Below, piece by piece: positions 1-4,311 of a stretch of DNA of 8,483 nt. A model generated the notes under the pieces. The model ran no database searches. It was not told where the DNA came from and was given only the letters and a program-made list of their open reading frames with translations. Every line of letters starts with the position of its first letter. Position 1 is the first letter of the stretch. The position numbers were made by a program, and so were the translations under genes. This DNA comes from Candidatus Omnitrophota bacterium (GTDB taxonomy: Bacteria; Ratteibacteria; UBA8468; MWAK01): positions 1-8,483 of the forward strand of contig JAPLMK010000050.1 of assembly GCA_026387085.1 (NCBI GenBank). The letters are read 5' to 3'.

Positions 1-2457
1 GTCGCCTTCAAACATCTGGAAGGCGAGGTTGCCCGGTTTCTTTCTGTCCTGGTTTACGGCCTCTATCTTTTTGCAGATTTCATTTACGGTGAGCAGGCCG
101 GTCTTTTCCTTGGAGGTGGTATAAACATGGACCTCGAAAGTATCAAACTTATCCGTAAAGGAATCGGAGGATACCGGGACGTTCCGGTCTTCCGATACCA
201 CCGCCAGCGACTTGGAGCGGCTGCTTATTCCGGGGACGGTTATCTTTACCTCCCCGGGTTCCATATCAGCGTTGGAGACAAAGAGATAGAGTTCTCCGTC
301 TACCTCCTTCAGCCGGGTTTTAATTTTATCGTTGCCGGTCTTTACCGGTATTGTTGAATCGGGCTCCAGGAACGCCTTGCCCAAAAAAGAAAGTTCCTGA
401 GCCAGGTAAGGGGCGCCGATATAAAGTTCCGGATAATGCTCCAATCCCCGGTTGTAAAATGTAACGCCGTTTGCCCCGCAGATTAACGCCAGGAACATTT
501 TGCCCCGGCTCTCGTAATAATTATGGATGCGGTCTCCTGCCCGTCCATAATCTCCGTAATTAAACGCCTGGTCCAGAAAAGAGACGAATTTTGTGCCGCG
601 CACCGCCGCTAAAGTAATCCGGGAAAATTCGACTACCCGGGAAAGGTCGTTTATCCGCTTATCTTTAGTTATCACCGGGTAGCAGTGGTAATCCTGCTGG
701 TCGGCGCAGTCCATATAGGTAACCAAACTTTCCAGCGAATCATGGGTCACGATAACCGGGTGGTAGGGGTCTTCCTCGTAAAGTAGTTGGTATAACTCCT
801 TTGTTATGGCTAACGGCGGGAGAACTTCATCAAAGGTATGGTAAGCGAAGAAATCCGGGTTGTCCCGGTTTTGTTTAATTCTTTCCTTTACAAGATTCAC
901 CATCTCCGGAGGCAGTTTTTTGCCGGCCGCTCCTGCCTGCGTGATAAGTTCGCCGTCCACGCTAAAAATCAACATAATAATACTCTTCTTCCCGGGCTGA
1001 TTCCCCCAGGCCGCGGCGTAATACGGGTTGTTGTCTTCCGGATAACCCCAGGAGGCAAGATAAAAGAATTTCTTTCCATCAACATACCAATTGCCGTCTC
1101 TACCCAACCAGACCTCGCCTTTCCTGGGAGCCAGTTTTTGTAAAAAACAGCTTGTTTCCGCCGCTGATTCCCCTTGAACATTTTTCAGCACGGCGGTTAT
1201 CCGCATCTTGCCGTCCGGCCAGCCGGAACACGGCAGGGTAATTTTTGTCACCGCCTCGGGCGAAAGTATCTCTTTTTCCGCCAGCATTCCGCCGGCCTCT
1301 TTCTCCACCTTCACGTACAAACGGCTTTGCTTCCGTTTTTCCTTTTCAATCTCTGCCTTCACTTCAAAAACAATATTTTCCATCTTTTGGGTGGCAAAAA
1401 TGGCATCCCGGTAAAACGGTTCAATCAGGTTAATCGCCATCGGCACATAGCGGATATCCAACTTGGTTTCGGACAGATAACGGGTACTGCCGGTTTTAGC
1501 GTCGGCAATAATCAGGCCGTATTGATATTCGCCCTGGGCATCTAAAACAAAGGGGCCGATGGGGGCGGTTACTTTCTCCCCCGGCTTCATCGTCAAGGTA
1601 TTTGATTTTATTTGAACTTTTCCGTCGGGTCCGGCCAGGAAGCCCTCTATCTTGGCCCGCTGTTCTCCTCCGGTGCTGTTTTCTACCGGAATATTGAGGA
1701 CCGCGTACAGTTTTCCTTCCTTAATCTCTTTGGCGATATCCGGCTCGCCCACCCGGTAGCAATAGTCCTTAAGGTTTGCGTCGAGCCCGGTTATTCTGGC
1801 AAACCTTCCCGCCACATTAAATGCGCCCATTTCGGCGATGGAAGAGTTCTCCCCGGAGACCTTGTTCTCCCGGCAAAGGTTTATCCCCCAGGTTGAGCCC
1901 ACCTCCGGGGTAATGCCCAGCGTCAAGAAAGGGATAGTAACTTCGCAGGACCAGTAATCCTCCCCAATAAAGGAAGCGGATTTCCACTTGCCGTTCCAAT
2001 TCACATCACCATTCAGCCCGCCTTCCCGGCAGTAACGGTCATACTGGGAACCGGAGGCGTTGACCGCAAAATGCAGGTAATCATTCGCGCTCAAGGCCGG
2101 GTCAAGCATTAACTCGACGCAGTCATCCCCGTATATCGTTCCTTCGTCGCGTTTTCTTACGGCGGTCTTTATATTTTTGGTCTCCGGCTCCAGGCATTTC
2201 AGCCCGATATAAATATTATTGTCATCATAAAGCACGTAACCGATTGTCTGCCGCGCCGCGGGTTTGTTCCCATCCTGAATTTTGAAACCGGTTACCGGCG
2301 CCGCCTTTTCCCAACAGGCATCCGTTAGTTTTCCGTCCAGGACCGGCGGGCTGCTTGTCCTGACGGCGCGGAAGGTAGTTTCGGCGGAAACAGAACCGGA
2401 GAAACCCAAAAGACCGAATATTGTCAGACACAATATCCACTTATTCCATTTTTCCAT
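1..2457 (-). CDS. Secreted CBM9-like / glycoside-hydrolase-like protein (C-terminus beyond window)
   Basis: The frame is open without a stop from ATG 2457-2455 to base 1 (819 codons), so the gene continues past the left edge. Residues 1-25 are a Sec signal peptide: basic start, hydrophobic core, cleavage expected after SVSA, no lipobox. Residues about 35-220 resemble the carbohydrate-binding family 9-like fold: LDGKLTDACWE near 40-50, GDDCVELMLDP near 110-120, then a tryptophan-rich stretch. Residues about 225-440 are beta-rich and probably Ig-like. From about 446 (GNWYVDGKKFFYLASWG) a barrel-like hydrolase domain begins. HTFDEV at 540-545 offers Asp543/Glu544 as the candidate acid pair, followed by EEDPYHPV at 561-568 and GANGVTFYNRG at 661-671. 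Residues 720-779 look like a closing beta-sandwich, and RKKPGNLAF at 805-813 resembles the lead-in to a further module, perhaps discoidin-like. The likely role is binding or degrading extracellular glycan; substrate and activity are unknown. The start is supported by a strong Shine-Dalgarno. Coding and secretion are secure, the enzyme role is inference. Confidence 0.85.
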   Translation of the reverse strand, partial: MEKWNKWILCLTIFGLLGFSGSVSAETTFRAVRTSSPPVLDGKLTDACWEKAAPVTGFKIQDGNKPAARQTIGYVLYDDNNIYIGLKCLEPETKNIKTAVRKRDEGTIYGDDCVELMLDPALSANDYLHFAVNASGSQYDRYCREGGLNGDVNWNGKWKSASFIGEDYWSCEVTIPFLTLGITPEVGSTWGINLCRENKVSGENSSIAEMGAFNVAGRFARITGLDANLKDYCYRVGEPDIAKEIKEGKLYAVLNIPVENSTGGEQRAKIEGFLAGPDGKVQIKSNTLTMKPGEKVTAPIGPFVLDAQGEYQYGLIIADAKTGSTRYLSETKLDIRYVPMAINLIEPFYRDAIFATQKMENIVFEVKAEIEKEKRKQSRLYVKVEKEAGGMLAEKEILSPEAVTKITLPCSGWPDGKMRITAVLKNVQGESAAETSCFLQKLAPRKGEVWLGRDGNWYVDGKKFFYLASWGYPEDNNPYYAAAWGNQPGKKSIIMLIFSVDGELITQAGAAGKKLPPEMVNLVKERIKQNRDNPDFFAYHTFDEVLPPLAITKELYQLLYEEDPYHPVIVTHDSLESLVTYMDCADQQDYHCYPVITKDKRINDLSRVVEFSRITLAAVRGTKFVSFLDQAFNYGDYGRAGDRIHNYYESRGKMFLALICGANGVTFYNRGLEHYPELYIGAPYLAQELSFLGKAFLEPDSTIPVKTGNDKIKTRLKEVDGELYLFVSNADMEPGEVKITVPGISSRSKSLAVVSEDRNVPVSSDSFTDKFDTFEVHVYTTSKEKTGLLTVNEICKKIEAVNQDRKKPGNLAFQMFEGD

Positions 2458-2462
2458 TTTAT

Positions 2463-2469
2463 CTCCCCC
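2463..2469 (-). promoter_or_regulatory. Ribosome binding site of the secreted CBM9-like gene
   Basis: On the minus strand GGGGGAG lies five bases before ATG 2457, a near-ideal Shine-Dalgarno that fixes this start. The repeat cluster begins only six bases further upstream (2476), so the promoter must lie inside or beyond the repeats. I found no convincing -35/-10 pair there. Confidence 0.75.
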
Positions 2470-2475
2470 GGTTAG

Positions 2476-2550
2476 TGTCATCCTGAGCCGTAAAATAATC
2501 TGTCATCCTGAGCCGCAAATCAATCTGTCATCCTGAGCCGTAGTTGCGAA
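2476..2550. repeat. 25-bp tandem repeat, three units sharing TGTCATCCTGAGCCG
   Basis: The 15-mer TGTCATCCTGAGCCG occurs at 2476-2490, 2501-2515 and 2526-2540, exactly 25 bases apart. The 10-base fillers are taaaataatc, caaatcaatc and tagttgcgaa; the first two are similar and both end in AATC. The third copy is also the left outer arm of the palindrome at 2526-2597. This looks like multiplication of the left end of a palindromic element. Binding sites for a regulator of the adjacent gene are a less likely alternative. Confidence 0.9.
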
Positions 2551-2597
2551 GGATCTCGCAGTTAAGGATTAGATCCTTCGGTTCCCTCAGGATGACA
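2526..2597. repeat. Palindromic (MITE-like) element, TGTCATCCTGAG ends
   Basis: The outer inverted arms TGTCATCCTGAG (2526-2537) and CTCAGGATGACA (2586-2597) match perfectly over 12 bases. The inner arms CGAAGGATCT (2547-2556) and AGATCCTTCG (2571-2580) match perfectly over 10 bases around a 14-base loop. The whole 72-base unit can fold as one long hairpin. It can also fold as two half hairpins through ATCCT/AGGAT. I recognise the general type (TGTCATYCTGAG ends with an AAGGATCT core) as a dispersed intergenic repeat in uncultured bacteria. It encodes no protein, and no transposase gene is in the window. Confidence 0.85.
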
Positions 2598-2606
2598 AAA
2601 TACGTC

Positions 2607-2633
2607 AGATTCTTCGTTTCACTCAGAATGACA
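2607..2633. repeat. Extra diverged right half of the TGTCATYCTGAG repeat
   Basis: AGATTCTTCG (2607-2616), tttca, CTCAGAATGACA (2622-2633) repeats the right half of the preceding element at 2571-2597, offset by 36 bases. Two substitutions distinguish the halves: ATCCT became ATTCT and AGGAT became AGAAT. They are complementary, so the local pairing with its 11-base loop is kept. The end extends into GATTAAT, matching the AATC that precedes the left-end units. Confidence 0.85.
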
Positions 2634-2680
2634 GATTAATATGTTAAATAGCAGTAATGAATTTAAAAACGAAGATACCG

Positions 2681-2717
2681 AAAAAAAGGGGAGGGCAGAT
2701 ACTCTCCCGCCCTCCCC
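2681..2717 (-). terminator. Rho-independent terminator for the 134-residue protein gene
   Basis: GGGGAGGGC (2688-2696) and GCCCTCCCC (2709-2717) form a perfect 9-bp GC-rich stem with a 12-base loop. The seven A's at 2681-2687 read as a T-tract immediately after the stem on the minus strand. The orientation and the 87-base distance from the stop at 2805 fit the end of the transcript of the upstream minus-strand gene. It also insulates that transcript from the secreted-protein gene. Bases 2634-2680 before it are AT-rich with nothing recognisable. Confidence 0.85.
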
Positions 2718-2804
2718 GTGTGCCCTTATCGCGTAACTTGCGCCGCGATTAAGCGCTTAGTATTGATTAAATCCTTAAACCACAGGGCTGAATCTATTGT
2801 CAAA
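2718..2804 (-). other. 3' untranslated stretch with small palindromes
   Basis: This non-coding interval lies between the stop at 2805 and the terminator. ATCGCG (2728-2733) and CGCGAT (2744-2749) form a 6-bp stem with a 10-base loop, and TAAGCGCTTA (2750-2759) is a perfect palindrome. No small ORF with a start codon and no known RNA family was recognised. It may be only trailer RNA. Confidence 0.4.
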
Positions 2805-3209
2805 TCAAAAATGTTTTTGCGCCGGCCGGCCTCTTTCGGAGAAATGAACGTCCCGGTAATAGTTCAACAGGGTCTGCCCGAGCAAAATCCTGGTCTTCAG
2901 CGCTTCCAACAGTCCGGCAATCCGGTCCCGCAGGAAACGTTCGGACGCCACCCGGGAAGTAAGGAGTTTTTCCCGTTCCATCTCGGTCAGTTTCTCCTTG
3001 CAGGGCATTCGGGCGTTTTCTGCCAAATCAAGATACGTTTCGGAAAGAGCCATGATGGTCTGCAGGCGCGCATACCAGGCCTCTGCTTTGCGCAAGTCCC
3101 CGACCAGGCCTTCCGGCTCCTCTGATAATTGCCGTCGGAACATGGTCTCCACGGCATCGATCTCCGGTTTGACTTTTTTTCGGAAAAGCCCGAAGGCGTC
3201 TTTTTTCAT
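2805..3209 (-). CDS. Unrecognised small helical protein, 134 residues
   Basis: I do not recognise this protein. It begins MKKDAFGLFRKKVKPEID and is rich in Lys, Arg, Glu and Leu. Long stretches without Pro or Gly suggest mainly alpha-helical structure, possibly a short helical bundle or coiled coil. There is no signal peptide, no membrane segment and a single Cys (residue 70), so a soluble cytoplasmic protein is expected. ATG 3209 is the first usable start, because an in-frame TGA lies upstream. No Shine-Dalgarno precedes it; instead a plausible promoter lies so close that the mRNA may be nearly leaderless. A strong terminator follows, making it a single-gene transcription unit divergent from htpX. 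Overlapping frames on the other strand have odd His/Gln/Pro/Arg-rich compositions and no signals, so this strand is preferred. Confidence 0.72.
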   Translation of the reverse strand: MKKDAFGLFRKKVKPEIDAVETMFRRQLSEEPEGLVGDLRKAEAWYARLQTIMALSETYLDLAENARMPCKEKLTEMEREKLLTSRVASERFLRDRIAGLLEALKTRILLGQTLLNYYRDVHFSERGRPAQKHF

Positions 3210-3218
3210 AATTATGAT

Positions 3219-3248
3219 ATAATATCTTAAAATACCGTTTCAATTCAA
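3219..3248 (-). promoter_or_regulatory. Candidate sigma-70-type promoter for the 134-residue protein
   Basis: On the minus strand TTGAAT (3248-3243) is followed after 18 bases by TATTAT (3224-3219), matching the -35 and -10 consensus at 4/6 and 5/6 positions. Transcription would begin only a few bases before ATG 3209, implying an almost leaderless message. That fits the missing ribosome binding site. The same AT-rich tract contains TATAAT on the plus strand (3218-3223), but without a good -35 partner. Confidence 0.45.
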
Positions 3249-3251
3249 GGA

Positions 3252-3290
3252 CTACCCCCTCACCTCTACCTCTCCCCGGAGGGGAGAGGG
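3252..3290. repeat. CCTCTCCCC/GGGGAGAGG palindromic repeat in the htpX leader region
   Basis: CCTCTCCCC (3269-3277) and GGGGAGAGG (3281-3289) form a perfect 9-bp stem closed by GGA, preceded by a C-rich tail starting near ctacccc (3252). I recognise the general CCCCTCACC plus CTCTCCCCGGAGGGGAGAGG type as a widespread intergenic repeat. No T-run follows on either strand, so it is not a simple terminator. If the htpX transcript starts near the AT-rich tract at 3218, this hairpin sits in its 5' leader. Confidence 0.75.
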
Positions 3291-3334
3291 TTAAAAACGC
3301 GGGCACAGACAAAGAGTCGGAAATGGTATCATCC

Positions 3335-3340
3335 GGAGAG
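3335..3340 (+). promoter_or_regulatory. Ribosome binding site of htpX
   Basis: GGAGAG lies eight bases before ATG 3349, a good Shine-Dalgarno that supports this start. Confidence 0.7.
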
Positions 3341-3348
3341 AAAACATT

Positions 3349-4197
3349 ATGGGCAATCAACTGAAAACAATTCTTTTGTTGGGTGTTCTGACCGCAATTC
3401 TGGTCTGGGTCGGCGGCATCTGGGGCAAAAGCGGGGCAATTATCGCGCTGGTTTTTGCCCTGGCAATCAACTTTTTCGCCTATTGGTTTAGCGATAAGAT
3501 GGTGCTGGCGATGTACCGCGCTAAGGAGGTTGTGCCGGCAGAAGCGCCGCTCCTTTACAATACCGTAAAAGAATTAGCGATGTTGGACAACCTTCCGATG
3601 CCTAAAGTTTATATCTATCAATCCGACAACCCCAATGCTTTTGCGACCGGACGGGACCCGAACCACGCCGCGGTTGCGGTCTCCACCGGAATCATGGAAC
3701 TTTTGAGCGAACAGGAACTTAAGGGCGTTTTGGCCCACGAACTTTCACACGTTAAAAACCGGGATATTCTGGTTGCCACCTGCGCGGCCACCCTGGCCGC
3801 GGCCATTACTTTTATCGCCCGGATGGTCCAGTGGGGCGCGATGTTTGGCGGCGGAGACCGGGACCGGCAGGGCAACGCCCTTTCCCTGGTCGCCATGCTG
3901 GCGATGGCAATTTTGGCGCCGATTGCTGCCTTGCTGGTTCAGATGGCGGTAAGCCGCAGCCGGGAATATATCGCGGATTCCGGAGGCGCGAAACTGTCCG
4001 GCAACCCGATTTTTCTGGCCAACGCCCTGCGTAAACTGGAAACAGCGGGGAAACGCCGTCCGATGCGCAACGTCAACCCGGCAACCAGCCATCTCTTTAT
4101 CGTCAAGCCGTTTTCCGGCCGCGGCCTGCTTTCTCTTTTTTCCACCCACCCGCCGGTTGAAGAGCGAATTGCCCGGTTGGAAAATATGATAATTTAG
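3349..4197 (+). CDS. htpX: Membrane zinc metalloprotease HtpX (peptidase family M48)
   Basis: HtpX-type proteases sit in the cytoplasmic membrane and degrade misfolded membrane proteins, complementing FtsH in quality control. This 282-residue protein matches the usual family length. Two hydrophobic segments lie near residues 5-25 and 28-48. The zinc site HELSH is at 130-134 (ligands His130 and His134, catalytic Glu131). The third ligand is probably Glu206 in SREYIADSGGAKLSGNP. Two more hydrophobic segments lie near 141-160 and 178-199, and the conserved C-terminal THPPVEERI is at 266-274. No catalytic residue is missing. It heads a plus-strand run with ileS and glnA and diverges from the 134-residue protein gene. 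No lemA partner is visible. Confidence 0.96.
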   Translation: MGNQLKTILLLGVLTAILVWVGGIWGKSGAIIALVFALAINFFAYWFSDKMVLAMYRAKEVVPAEAPLLYNTVKELAMLDNLPMPKVYIYQSDNPNAFATGRDPNHAAVAVSTGIMELLSEQELKGVLAHELSHVKNRDILVATCAATLAAAITFIARMVQWGAMFGGGDRDRQGNALSLVAMLAMAILAPIAALLVQMAVSRSREYIADSGGAKLSGNPIFLANALRKLETAGKRRPMRNVNPATSHLFIVKPFSGRGLLSLFSTHPPVEERIARLENMII

Positions 4198-4201
4198 TTT
4201 C

Positions 4202-4278
4202 TGTCATCCCCGTGTGTGGTAAACGGGGATCCACACCACAAAAGAGTGGATTCCCGATTTAAACATTCGGGAATGACA
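4202..4278. repeat. 77-bp four-arm palindromic repeat, TGTCATYCCCG ends
   Basis: Four 11-base arms alternate with three 11-base spacers: TGTCATCCCCG (4202-4212), CGGGGATCCAC (4224-4234), GTGGATTCCCG (4246-4256) and CGGGAATGACA (4268-4278). Outer arms pair 10/11 with one C-A mismatch, and inner arms pair throughout with one G-T. Alternatively each half folds alone, ATCCCCG with CGGGGAT and ATTCCCG with CGGGAAT, both perfect with 11-base loops. It resembles in style the ATTCCC/GGGAAT dRS3 repeats of Neisseria. It fills most of the 114-base gap between htpX and ileS and has no T-tract, so it is not a simple terminator. Confidence 0.9.
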
Positions 4279-4311
4279 TATTTTTCTGCGGTAATAACGC
4301 TAACATATTTT

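Noticed and set aside
127..1896. Plus-strand ORFs of 62-123 residues inside the secreted-protein gene
   Set aside because: They are shadows of a continuous 819-codon minus-strand frame that carries a signal peptide and domain motifs.
2476..2550. CRISPR-like array
   Set aside because: There are only three units, with 10-base similar fillers rather than unique 30-40 base spacers, no cas genes, and the repeat is the end of a palindromic element.
2718..3222. Plus-strand ORFs of 135 and 74 residues opposite the 134-residue protein
   Set aside because: Their composition is typical of antisense frames, they have no ribosome binding site, and the promoter and terminator signals favour the minus strand.
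3269..3290. Transcription terminator between the divergent genes
   Set aside because: The stem is strong but no T-tract follows on either strand, and a divergent gap does not need one.
3028..3360. Minus-strand ORF of 110 residues spanning the htpX start
   Set aside because: It overlaps the better minus-strand gene in another frame. Its N-terminal part, with a Ser-Pro-Pro-Gly-Arg-Gly-Arg-Gly stretch, is translation of the CCTCTCCCC repeat, a common spurious-ORF source.
4198..4288. Target duplication TTTCTG around the 77-bp element
   Set aside because: The six-base match (4198-4203 and 4283-4288) overlaps the element on the left and is offset by four bases on the right, so chance is the better explanation.
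4273..4306. ileS promoter using the repeat end (ATGACA) as a -35 box
   Set aside because: The nearest TAACAT -10 candidate is 22 bases away and matches poorly.
4216..4311. N-terminal extension of ileS starting at ATG 4216
   Set aside because: The codons translate the palindromic repeat and the residues do not resemble any synthetase N-terminus. The family start MDYSKTVNLPKTDF lies at 4312.
4198..4311. T-box leader or other riboswitch controlling ileS
   Set aside because: The gap is only 114 bases, most of it palindromic repeat. No T-box motif or terminator/antiterminator pair is visible.
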